From: Terriglobia bacterium
GTDB lineage: Bacteria; Acidobacteriota; Terriglobia; UBA7540
NCBI GenBank assembly: GCA_020072905.1
Contig: JAIQGB010000206.1
Coordinates: 1 to 10,438 of the forward strand
Reading direction: 5' to 3'
DNA length: 10,438 nucleotides
Under the pieces are notes generated by a model. It was not told the DNA's origin. It did no database searches and saw nothing but the letters and a program-made list of their open reading frames with translations. Within the stretch, counting starts at the first letter, position 1; the number at the start of each line of letters is the position of its first letter. Below, piece after piece: positions 1 to 6,385 of this stretch. Made by a program: the position numbers and the translations under genes.

Positions 1-2
1 CC

Positions 3-224
3 GACCTTCGCCACGGCCGCGTGCTGATTTCCGTCCTGGGTGGCGAAGAGTCCCGAGCCGAAACGCTGGAGGGGCTCTCTTCTGCGGCGGGTTATATGCG
101 CCGGGAAATCGGCCGCCGGCTTGCCCTGCGACGCGCCCCGGAGATCGTTTTCGTGCTCGACCGCGGCGCGGAGGAAATGGAAAAGGTTCAGAAGTTGCTC
201 GATGAGATCAAGAGCGATGAATAG
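3..224 (+). CDS. rbfA: Ribosome-binding factor A, C-terminal part (gene runs in from the left edge)
   Basis: RbfA binds the 30S subunit during late maturation of 16S rRNA (5' helix 1 region) and is needed for cold growth. The reading frame is open at the left edge and ends in TAG at 222-224, so about 73 residues of the C-terminal half are present; the whole protein is usually about 110-130 residues. Visible family features are the strand VLISVLGG, then the helix ETLEGLSSAAGYMRREIG, whose A-x-G kink replaces the GxxG of ordinary KH domains, then RLALRRAPEIVFVLD, the RxxPEi.F..D signature of RbfA. truB follows 94 bases downstream on the same strand, the usual infB-rbfA-truB order. The family assignment is firm; the N-terminal half and start lie outside the window. 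Confidence 0.93.
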   Translation, partial: DLRHGRVLISVLGGEESRAETLEGLSSAAGYMRREIGRRLALRRAPEIVFVLDRGAEEMEKVQKLLDEIKSDE

Positions 225-318
225 CCTGCGCTAAACCGCCTGCCCGGCCGCTTCAATTCTCGCCGGCGAAGACTTTCGCGATGGCCGCGGAAGCAGGAAC
301 CCACAGGTTGAAGGAAGC

Positions 319-1251
319 ATGTCTGAGAACTGGCCCGAGTTTTCCGGCGTCCTGATTATCGACAAGCCCGCGGGTATCACGTCACACGACGTGGTCGCCC
401 AGGTGCGGAAGATTCTCGGCATCCGCCAGGTCGGGCACTTCGGAACGCTCGACCCGTTCGCCACGGGCGTCCTGCCGCTATCGGTCGGGAAGGCGACGCG
501 CTTTGCGCAGTTCTATCTTCGCTCGCGGAAGTCGTATGAGGGTGCGATCCGCTTCGGTCACGCCACCGACACGTACGACGCCACCGGCAAACCAACCTCC
601 GAGCACGTCGTGCCCGTTCTCGATTCGGCGGCCCTGGGCAAAGCCTGCCAGGAAATGACCGGCCGCATCCTGCAGACCCCTCCGCCCTTCTCCGCCAAGC
701 GCGTGGATGGCAAACGCGCTTACGAGCTGGCACGCCAGCACAAGCCCGTGGAGTTGAAGCCCGTGGAGGTGGAGATTTACGCCCTGGAGTTGCTGGGTGT
801 TGAAGGCGAGGTTGTCCGGTTCGCTGTCGAGTGCTCGGGAGGAACCTACGTGCGCTCGCTGGCCCACGATCTCGGCCAGCGGATGGGATGCGGTGCATAC
901 CTGGCGGAGTTGCGGCGGACGGCGGTGGCAGAGTTCCAGCAGGAGCGCGCCGTGACGCTCGAACAGCTCAGCGCGGCGGTGCGCGAGGGAAAAGCCGAAG
1001 CGTGGCGAGTCTCGCTCGAGGCGTTGCTGCCCGATTGTCCTGAACTCGTCGTGCGCGGGCGTGAGGAGCAGAGCGTGATCCACGGCCACGCATTTCAACT
1101 GGCGCAAGCGCTCCGGTCCGGCCGCGGCGGCCTGCCGGGGCGGCTGGCTGCGGTGAAGACTCTCAAAATCCTCAATGGAGACCGCCGCTTGATCGCCATC
1201 GCGCGACACGTCTCTGGCGCCATCTACCATCCCGACTTGGTTCTGGCTTAG
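319..1251 (+). CDS. truB: tRNA pseudouridine(55) synthase TruB
   Basis: TruB converts U55 in the T-loop of elongator tRNAs to pseudouridine, in the cytoplasm, without a cofactor. The 310 residues match the family's usual length. In order: motif I KPAGITSHDVV (16-26); the catalytic box GTLDPFATGVLP (42-53) with nucleophile Asp45; KSYEG (71-75) with the conserved Tyr73; the PPPFSAKRVDGKRAYELAR stretch (121-139); and GGTYVRSLAHDLG (174-186) with the active-site Arg179. The residues after about 245 form the short C-terminal domain. The usual 'GHTGTLDPLA' reads GHFGTLDPFA here, a mild variation. The ATG at 319 is preceded by a purine-rich AAGGAAG (311-317), slightly closer than ideal. It is probably co-transcribed with rbfA. 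Its TAG overlaps, tail to tail, the stop codon of the opposing glycosyltransferase gene. Confidence 0.96.
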   Translation: MSENWPEFSGVLIIDKPAGITSHDVVAQVRKILGIRQVGHFGTLDPFATGVLPLSVGKATRFAQFYLRSRKSYEGAIRFGHATDTYDATGKPTSEHVVPVLDSAALGKACQEMTGRILQTPPPFSAKRVDGKRAYELARQHKPVELKPVEVEIYALELLGVEGEVVRFAVECSGGTYVRSLAHDLGQRMGCGAYLAELRRTAVAEFQQERAVTLEQLSAAVREGKAEAWRVSLEALLPDCPELVVRGREEQSVIHGHAFQLAQALRSGRGGLPGRLAAVKTLKILNGDRRLIAIARHVSGAIYHPDLVLA

Positions 1252-2363
1252 GCGCGGTTTTCCCAGCGTTCCAGGATGGCCCGCGCGGCATCGCGCGCGG
1301 CGTGCGGCCGGGCGAGCGCGCGGGCGTTGGCACGCAACCGCTCGAGTTCTCGGGGATTCTCCAAGAGCCGGGTCAGCGTTGGCGCCAGGTCCGCGGTACG
1401 GCGAATCCACAGCCCGGCCTTCCAATTCTCGATCCGCGCCGCGGTGCGCCGTTCGTTTCCAGGCAGCGGGTCGAAGGCCAGCATCGGCAGGCCGCACGCG
1501 AATCCTTCCATCAGGGTCGACCCCCCAGGTTTGCTGAGCAGGAGATCTGCCGCGACCATCCATTCGTGCATGTTCTCCACCCATCCGAGCGTTCGGAAGC
1601 GGGGATCGTGCGCGCACCGACGGCGGATCTCTTCTTCGAGCTCGCGATTCCTTCCCGCGACAAACACCGCTTGCAGCGGTTGCCGGACCTTTTGCAGCTC
1701 GTTGATGATGCGGGCGGGATTGCCGTGACCGCCGCCGCCGAAAAGCACCAGAACGATTGGCATTCCCGCTTCGAGCCCCAGGCGCTCGCGCGTCGACTCG
1801 CGCTCAGGCAGGGCTGCGAAAACGGGGTCAATGGGCAGGCCGCAGGGGAGAATCTTTTCGCCAGGCACGCCGGCGGCTTGAAGTTCCGCGGCCATCTCCC
1901 CCGGCACGCTCGGGTAGAAATCTATCTCCGGCTGCACCCAGGCGCGGTTGAAATCCATCAGCACGACGCCCACGAGGACATATCGGGCGCGGCCCTGGCG
2001 CCGGTGGAGGGCGGTGAGTTCCGCAATGCCGACTTCAGTCGCCACAACGATATCGGGATCGAACTCCTCGATGAATCGGAAAAGGGGCTTGGCCCCGGCG
2101 CGATAGAGCCATCCCGGCCCTGTCGAGCGGGACTGGTGCTGCTTACCTTCAATCCAACCCCAAAGCTCTGGCCAGTATTTGAGGGGAATCTCGTACGAGT
2201 CATAATAGGTCCGGAACCAGCGCGCGCAGTGGGCAAGGGCATTGGTGATTTTGACCGTCAGCTCAGGTCGAAGATCGAGGAGCGCCGCGCGCAGCGCTCG
2301 GGCCACCCGCTCGTGCGCCGCGCCGTGCGGAAGCATCAGGATGAGAACTCTCGGCTTCGTCAT
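1248..2363 (-). CDS. GT28-family glycosyltransferase of the MGDG-synthase / processive diacylglycerol glucosyltransferase (UgtP) type
   Basis: The 371-residue protein has the two-domain layout of MGDG synthase/UgtP and MurG-like enzymes, which transfer a sugar from a UDP-sugar to a membrane lipid at the cytoplasmic face. The N-terminal half (about 1-180) begins with VLILMLPHGAAHERVARAL (6-24), equivalent to the acceptor-side loop usually written SAGAGHxxAA; the His is kept (17) but the Gly before it is Ala (16). VVATEVGIAEL (106-116) and CGLPIDPVF (174-182) are typical linker motifs. The C-terminal half has VLVLFGGGGHG (204-214), LGWVENMHEWMVAADLLLSK (259-278) and the nucleotide-sugar signature KPGGSTLMEGFACGLPML (278-295), followed by DPLPGNE (298-304). 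There is no transmembrane segment, as expected for a peripheral enzyme. The ATG has only a weak ribosome site. Sugar and acceptor cannot be told from sequence; a MurG-like role is less likely because of the N-terminal half. Confidence 0.85.
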   Translation of the reverse strand: MTKPRVLILMLPHGAAHERVARALRAALLDLRPELTVKITNALAHCARWFRTYYDSYEIPLKYWPELWGWIEGKQHQSRSTGPGWLYRAGAKPLFRFIEEFDPDIVVATEVGIAELTALHRRQGRARYVLVGVVLMDFNRAWVQPEIDFYPSVPGEMAAELQAAGVPGEKILPCGLPIDPVFAALPERESTRERLGLEAGMPIVLVLFGGGGHGNPARIINELQKVRQPLQAVFVAGRNRELEEEIRRRCAHDPRFRTLGWVENMHEWMVAADLLLSKPGGSTLMEGFACGLPMLAFDPLPGNERRTAARIENWKAGLWIRRTADLAPTLTRLLENPRELERLRANARALARPHAARDAARAILERWENRA

Positions 2364-2432
2364 GATCGGAACTAGGTTACAGGGAACAGGTTGCGCGGTA
2401 CAGGGGAAATGCCGCTGTCGGGCAAACCCATC

Positions 2433-2461
2433 TTTACATTTTTCCGGCGAAACTCTACCAT
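2433..2461 (+). promoter_or_regulatory. Possible sigma70-type promoter of the LysE-like remnant
   Basis: TTTACA (2433-2438) and TACCAT (2456-2461) are separated by 17 bases and match the -35 and -10 consensus at 5/6 and 4/6 positions. Transcription would begin near 2468, about 15 bases before the ATG at 2483. The site lies in the 119-base gap between the divergently read glycosyltransferase and transporter genes. No convincing promoter was seen on the minus strand of the same gap. Confidence 0.4.
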
Positions 2462-2482
2462 CGCCATCGCGTTGAGTGACTC

Positions 2483-2921
2483 ATGGACTTGCTGCTCCTC
2501 GGTCTGGGGATGGGGATTGTCGGGGGCTTGATTCCCAGCCCCCTGCACCTGATCGCGCTCACGCAAGTCGCCCTCAACCGCTGGCTGCGCGCCATTGTCA
2601 TTCTGATTGGGCCACCACTCGTCATCGACGGCGTCTTGCTGCTGGTCACCTTCTTCTTCTATCAGTACGTGCCTCACAACCTGGCGCATTATGTAGCCTA
2701 CCTGGGCGGGACGGCTCTTCTGGCCTTTGGGAGTTACTCGCTTCCCGTTCTTTGTGGGAAGCGTGCTAGGCTATTACGGCGCCGCAGTTTTCGCCACGTG
2801 GCTGATGGCCTGGGGCGCCGGGCTCCACAAGCAGTTCAAGAAGCGCCTGTTCCTGGTTGCCAACGCTCTGCTTGTTGTCCTCGGTATGTCCTACCTCGCC
2901 CGCGCCTATTTCGCTGGCTAA
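2483..2921 (+). pseudogene. LysE/RhtB-type membrane transporter remnant: frame change plus missing middle
   Basis: LysE-superfamily proteins are usually about 200-residue inner-membrane exporters with six helices. The first frame, from ATG 2483, gives LGLGMGIVGGLIPSPLHLIA, then RAIVILIGPPLVIDGVLLLV, then a third hydrophobic stretch ending GGTALLAFGSYSL near 2745. Beyond that this frame turns arginine-rich and nonsensical. The frame one base further on picks up with FFVGSVLGYYGAAVFATWLM (from about 2748) and RLFLVANALLVVLGMSYLA, stopping at TAA 2919-2921. Joined, the two frames encode about 145 residues: helices 1-3 and what look like helices 5-6, with helix 4 and its loops absent. A single out-of-frame internal deletion of roughly 150-200 bases would explain both the shift and the shortness. 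The family call rests on the hydrophobic pattern and the PSPLH...G.A segment, so it is moderate. A sequencing error could explain the shift but not the missing middle. Confidence 0.62.
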
Positions 2922-2995
2922 GCAAACTGGTGCGGTTCCGCTCCAGGCGGACTCCCTCGGGAGATCGCCCCACCTTTCGTTTGTCCGACGCCGCT

Positions 2996-3025
2996 CTTGA
3001 CCGAAGTCAAGTTCTACAGTGAAAT
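2996..3025 (+). promoter_or_regulatory. Possible promoter with a palindrome over the -35 box, upstream of the BON gene
   Basis: TTGACC (2997-3002) and TGAAAT (3020-3025), 17 bases apart, match the sigma70 boxes at 5/6 and 4/6. The -35 box lies inside a perfect inverted repeat, CTTGAC-CGAA-GTCAAG (2996-3011), which could be an operator. The start would be near 3032, giving a leader of about 170 bases to the BON gene at 3200. A rival -35, TTGACA at 3124-3129, has only a poor -10 (GATCAA, 3146-3151). Apart from these signals I see nothing coding in 2922-3199. Confidence 0.35.
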
Positions 3026-3199
3026 TTGTAAGTATCTGACATGAGTTAGGATAAACCTGGGTAACCTCTTCCTCGGATATTGCGTCTACTAGGGTGTGTA
3101 GAGGAAACGAAATAGGCTTGGGGTTGACAGAATGTCGGGGCTCACGATCAAAGGGCAAAGTGAGCAACGGCAAAAGAGAGGCAGGGAGGTGGGAAAACC

Positions 3200-3943
3200 A
3201 TGCGGAAAATCAGACTATTGATCGTGGTTTTGGCTTTGGGTTTGGCAGTTCCAGCCGCCTTTGCGCGGACCGAGGACCCTTCGGCCCGGGTGACGGCGGA
3301 ATTACAGGACAAGATCTACCACGCGAAAGTGTTTGACCATGGCACCGTTCAGGCCGCGTTCGACAACGGAGTTGCGACCCTGACCGGAACGGTGGACAAC
3401 CTGGGGAGCAAGCTCGACGCCGAGCGCGCCGCCCGGAAGGTGAACGGCGTAACGCAGGTGATCGACAACATCCGCGTTTCCGCGGACGACGTGACCCCGC
3501 ACCAAATGCTCGACAAGGCGCGCCATCAGGTCGTTGTCTACTATGCCTACGGGATCTTCGACAACATAGCCCTGGAGGCGAAGGGTGACACGCTGGTGGT
3601 GACCGGGCAGGTGACCGAGCCCTTCAAGAAGGCGGATCTCGGCAACATTCTCGCTCGCGTGCGCGGGGTGGCAAACCTGGAGAACAACCTGGAAGTTCTC
3701 CCCTTGTCCACCTTCGACGATCAGTTGCGGGTTGCGCTGGCGCGGGCGATCTACGGCAGGACTGGGTTCGAGCTCTACGCCGTGCAGGCGAACCCGCCCA
3801 TCCACATCATCGTGAAGAACGGCAACGTGACACTGGAAGGTGCCGTGGGTTCCAAGATGGACAGCACTCTGGCGGAAATGGCAGCTCGCAATGTCGGGCT
3901 GACCTTCTCCGTCACCAACAATCTGCGAGTTGATCGGGCTTAA
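3200..3943 (+). CDS. Exported protein with three BON domains
   Basis: The 247-residue product starts with a clear Sec signal: positive MRKIR, hydrophobic core to residue 18, and a cleavage site after AFA (22). The rest reads as three consecutive BON modules, at about 28-94, 103-167 and 172-245. The first is the most canonical: F.NGVATLTGTV (54-65), a helix with AERAARKVNGV (74-84), then VIDNIRVSAD (87-96). The second has LVVTGQVTE (132-140) and RVRGVANLENNLEVL (153-167). The third has IIVKNGNVTLEGAV (203-216) and a final NNLRV. BON domains occur in OsmY, in BON lipoproteins and in secretins, and are thought to bind phospholipid surfaces, so an envelope-stabilising periplasmic role is inferred, not shown. 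A strong Shine-Dalgarno GGGAGG (about 3183-3188) precedes the ATG. It is a single-gene unit closed by the terminator at 3969-4005. There is no lipobox, so it is probably soluble. Confidence 0.88.
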   Translation: MRKIRLLIVVLALGLAVPAAFARTEDPSARVTAELQDKIYHAKVFDHGTVQAAFDNGVATLTGTVDNLGSKLDAERAARKVNGVTQVIDNIRVSADDVTPHQMLDKARHQVVVYYAYGIFDNIALEAKGDTLVVTGQVTEPFKKADLGNILARVRGVANLENNLEVLPLSTFDDQLRVALARAIYGRTGFELYAVQANPPIHIIVKNGNVTLEGAVGSKMDSTLAEMAARNVGLTFSVTNNLRVDRA

Positions 3944-3968
3944 GCGAGAGATATGCCTGCGGTGCTCG

Positions 3969-4005
3969 GGCCTGCGCTCCGACAACGGAGCGCAGGCCTT
4001 TTTTT
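3969..4005 (+). terminator. Strong rho-independent terminator after the BON gene
   Basis: A perfect 12-bp stem, GGCCTGCGCTCC (3969-3980) and GGAGCGCAGGCC (3987-3998), with a six-base loop GACAAC, is followed directly by seven T (3999-4005). It lies 26 bases after the BON stop codon. On the minus strand no T-run follows the stem, so it should stop plus-strand transcription only, preventing readthrough into the antisense of the GH42 gene. Confidence 0.95.
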
Positions 4006-4034
4006 CGGCTGCGCGAGGAGGGGAGCGCGCGCCG

Positions 4035-6143
4035 TCAAGGATTCACAAGGACCTTCACATCAAACGCCGGAACGCTTACTTCCGCCGGTTCGGATTGTCC
4101 CGTCAAGACATTCTGCAACGCTTGGCCGAGGCTGACGGTCTGTGGTTTGTCAGTGTAATTGAGCAGGAACAGGATTCTCTTCCCATCCTTTTCGCGCGCC
4201 GCCAACTCCACGCCCTCGGGCAAGCTCGGTCCCAGCGTCAGGCCGGCCGCCTCCGCGAGCGCCCCCACGAGCTTGGAGTAGGATTCGGACTTCGAGAGCT
4301 CGGTGCCCAGGTAAACAACGTGCCCCTGCCCGTATTGGTTGAAGCTGGCGCCGGGTTTTCCGGCGTAATACCCCTTGGTGTAGGTGGCAATGGATCCGGC
4401 GGTGGTCAGATCGAGGATATCGAACCAAATGCGGGCGGGATGGCGCTCGCCCTCACCATCTTCGAGTTCCTGCTCCTGGTTGGTCTGGGGATCAAAGTCG
4501 TGAATGGCGATGCCAGCCATTTCCGCCAGCGGCCCGGGAAGGGTTTGGTTGGTGACCACGTTATGTTCGTCTTTGACGCCCGAGCGGTAGCTGAGTACGA
4601 GTGTTCCGCCTTTCTTCACGAAATCCTCAAGCTTCGCAACCAAGGCCGGGTCCACGACGAATAGCGATGGGGCGACGATAACTTTGTAGGAGGTGAAGTC
4701 ACTCTGCGGAAACACCACATTCACGCCCACACTCGCGCGCCGGAAGGCCGAGTAGTAGAGGCGCAATTGGCGGTTGTAGTCGAAGTCCTTGACGAGCGGC
4801 TGAATGTGGAACGCCCAGCGTGAATCCGGGGAAACGAGCAGCGCCACCGGCGAGACGGCCTTGGAACCCTTCAGCAAGCCGGTGATCTGTGCAAGCTCCT
4901 TTCCCATTTGTGAAACGGCCTGATAGCGCGCGTTCGGATAACTATCCTGGTCGAGCACGCCCTGCCAATACTGCTCGGTGCCGTAGCGCGAGGTCCGCCA
5001 GCGGAAGTAGCAGATGCCGTCCGCCCCATGGGCCACGGCCTGGTAAGCCCAGGCACGGTAGAGGCCCGGTGCCGCCTGGCGTCCCCAGAAGATGTCCCAG
5101 CCCGGCAGTCCACCTTGTTCTTCCATTACCATGAAGTTCTGGTTGTTCTTCGAGCCGCGCATCAGGTCGTGGCCGAGTCCCGTCCCGGCGTAGTCCGAAT
5201 AATTCTCGCCGAACATCGGGTAATTATCCCAGGCGACGAAGTCGAGCGGCGCGTTGAGTTGGGAATAGTCCACGCCATCGTACATGCCCATATCGTTGTG
5301 CGTGATCGCCTTCCCCGGCGAGAGCTTGCGCAGAATCTCGGCCTGCAACTTGAGATAATCGCGCATCGCGTCGCTGTGGAATCGCCGGTGGTCGAGCGCG
5401 AGGCTTGGGTTGTGAGCCCCGCCAAGCGTATTCCAGGGCAGGGGAATCTCGGTCCAGGCGAGATAGGTGTGTCCCCAGAAGATCGTGCCCCAGGCCTTGT
5501 TTAGCGCCTCCAGCGTCTTGTACTTGGCGCGACACCACTTCTGGAACGCCGCGCGGCAATACGGGTCGTAGCAGATCGGATCACCAAGCTCGTTATCGAT
5601 CTGCCAGCCGATGACACCGGGATGGTTCCTGTAATGGGTGGCCATCGCGCTCACGACGCGCCGCGTGGCGGCAAGGAAACTGGGGCTGTGCAAGCAGTAG
5701 TTGCGCCGCGAGCCGTAGCGGTAGCGGACGCCGTTTTCGTCCATGGCAGCGATGTCCGGGAATTTCGCGTAAAGCCAGGCGGGCGGGGAGGCCGTGGGCG
5801 TGCCGAGCACGGCTTTGATGCCATGGACATTCAAAACCTTCAGGGCGCGATCGAGCCAGGCGAAATCGAACTTGCCTTCGACCGGCTCCATCTTGACCCA
5901 GGCGAACTCCCCCAGACGCACGAAGTTGATGCCCGCGGCTTGCATCATCACGGCGTCTCTTTCCCACTGGACCTCGTCCCAGTGTTCGGGGTAATAGTCC
6001 ACCCCATAGACGAATTTGCCGCCGTTCCAATCGATGAGATCGAAGCTTTTGGGGGGCGCTTGCGCCTGCGCGCTCGCGGCGCACAGGGTCAGAATGAAAG
6101 CGCTTACGAGAAGAGCCACCATCACTTCCACCCGGGTCTTCAT
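4035..6143 (-). CDS. Secreted GH42 beta-galactosidase
   Basis: GH42 enzymes hydrolyse terminal beta-D-galactosides by a retaining mechanism. From ATG 6143 the product is 702 residues, about the family norm plus a leader. Residues 1-29 form a Sec signal peptide (core LLVSAFILTL, cleavage near ASAQAQA), so it acts outside the cytoplasm, whereas most GH42 enzymes are cytoplasmic. The TIM-barrel (about 40-425) contains YGVDYYPEHW (46-55), VRLGEFAWVKMEP (75-87), GWQIDNELGD (179-188) with acid/base Glu185, and FMVMEEQGGLPGWD (337-350) with nucleophile probably Glu341. The trimerisation domain spans about 430-635 and the small beta domain about 645-702. Of the family's zinc-site Cys-x-Cys-xx-Cys, C191 and C196 remain but the middle Cys is Asp193; C150 fits the separate fourth Cys. 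An in-frame GTG (6158) exists, but AAAGGAG five bases before ATG 6143 favours the latter. No sugar transporter is adjacent. Confidence 0.93.
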   Translation of the reverse strand: MKTRVEVMVALLVSAFILTLCAASAQAQAPPKSFDLIDWNGGKFVYGVDYYPEHWDEVQWERDAVMMQAAGINFVRLGEFAWVKMEPVEGKFDFAWLDRALKVLNVHGIKAVLGTPTASPPAWLYAKFPDIAAMDENGVRYRYGSRRNYCLHSPSFLAATRRVVSAMATHYRNHPGVIGWQIDNELGDPICYDPYCRAAFQKWCRAKYKTLEALNKAWGTIFWGHTYLAWTEIPLPWNTLGGAHNPSLALDHRRFHSDAMRDYLKLQAEILRKLSPGKAITHNDMGMYDGVDYSQLNAPLDFVAWDNYPMFGENYSDYAGTGLGHDLMRGSKNNQNFMVMEEQGGLPGWDIFWGRQAAPGLYRAWAYQAVAHGADGICYFRWRTSRYGTEQYWQGVLDQDSYPNARYQAVSQMGKELAQITGLLKGSKAVSPVALLVSPDSRWAFHIQPLVKDFDYNRQLRLYYSAFRRASVGVNVVFPQSDFTSYKVIVAPSLFVVDPALVAKLEDFVKKGGTLVLSYRSGVKDEHNVVTNQTLPGPLAEMAGIAIHDFDPQTNQEQELEDGEGERHPARIWFDILDLTTAGSIATYTKGYYAGKPGASFNQYGQGHVVYLGTELSKSESYSKLVGALAEAAGLTLGPSLPEGVELAAREKDGKRILFLLNYTDKPQTVSLGQALQNVLTGQSEPAEVSVPAFDVKVLVNP

Positions 6144-6148
6144 GCGCG

Positions 6149-6155
6149 CTCCTTT
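6149..6155 (-). promoter_or_regulatory. Ribosome binding site deciding the GH42 start
   Basis: Read on the minus strand, AAAGGAG lies five bases upstream of the ATG at 6141-6143. The alternative GTG at 6156-6158 would place this motif inside the coding region and has no comparable site of its own, so ATG 6143 is the better start. Confidence 0.8.
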
Positions 6156-6228
6156 CACGGAAACTATTGGCAGGATTTGGATCTTGAAATCAATGGGCTA
6201 ACGCCCGGTCTGGTTTTCGGACGCGCAG

Positions 6229-6257
6229 ATTATTCGCGCCCCTTCGACGGCTGTCAA
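6229..6257 (-). promoter_or_regulatory. Near-consensus sigma70 promoter of the GH42 gene
   Basis: On the minus strand a perfect TTGACA (6252-6257) is followed after exactly 17 bases by AATAAT (6229-6234), a 5/6 match to the -10 box. Transcription should start near 6222, leaving an untranslated leader of about 79 bases. That leader contains a small GGGC-GTTA-GCCC inverted repeat (6195-6206). I saw no clear operator palindrome over the promoter itself. The rest of the 242-base gap 6144-6385 shows nothing coding. Confidence 0.8.
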
Positions 6258-6385
6258 TGGAAAAGCCACGCTTCTCGCCCCGTGGACATTTTGTGCGTGT
6301 TCCGCCATGGGCCGTCCCTGACGTTCCGACGTTCGGCCACGCTGCGGACCATCCTCCGGGGATTCCATCGCGAGACCACTCCGAA

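Noticed and set aside
478..1617. Minus-strand frame across truB and the end of the glycosyltransferase
   Set aside because: Both underlying genes are recognised with intact motifs; this frame is Arg/Pro-rich and has no family features.
1302..2375. Plus-strand frame opposite the glycosyltransferase
   Set aside because: Antisense shadow; the minus-strand protein has a complete GT28/MGDG layout.
2720..2760. Programmed frameshift in the transporter
   Set aside because: No slippery heptamer or following stem-loop is evident, and a frameshift would not restore the missing helix-4 region.
2483..3022. Reading the transporter as one intact 179-residue protein
   Set aside because: After about residue 88 the frame becomes Arg/Ser-rich and non-membrane, while the neighbouring frame resumes typical membrane helices.
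3930..4664. Plus-strand frame starting at the end of the BON gene and running antisense to GH42
   Set aside because: It runs through the strong terminator at 3969-4005 and mirrors the GH42 C-terminus.
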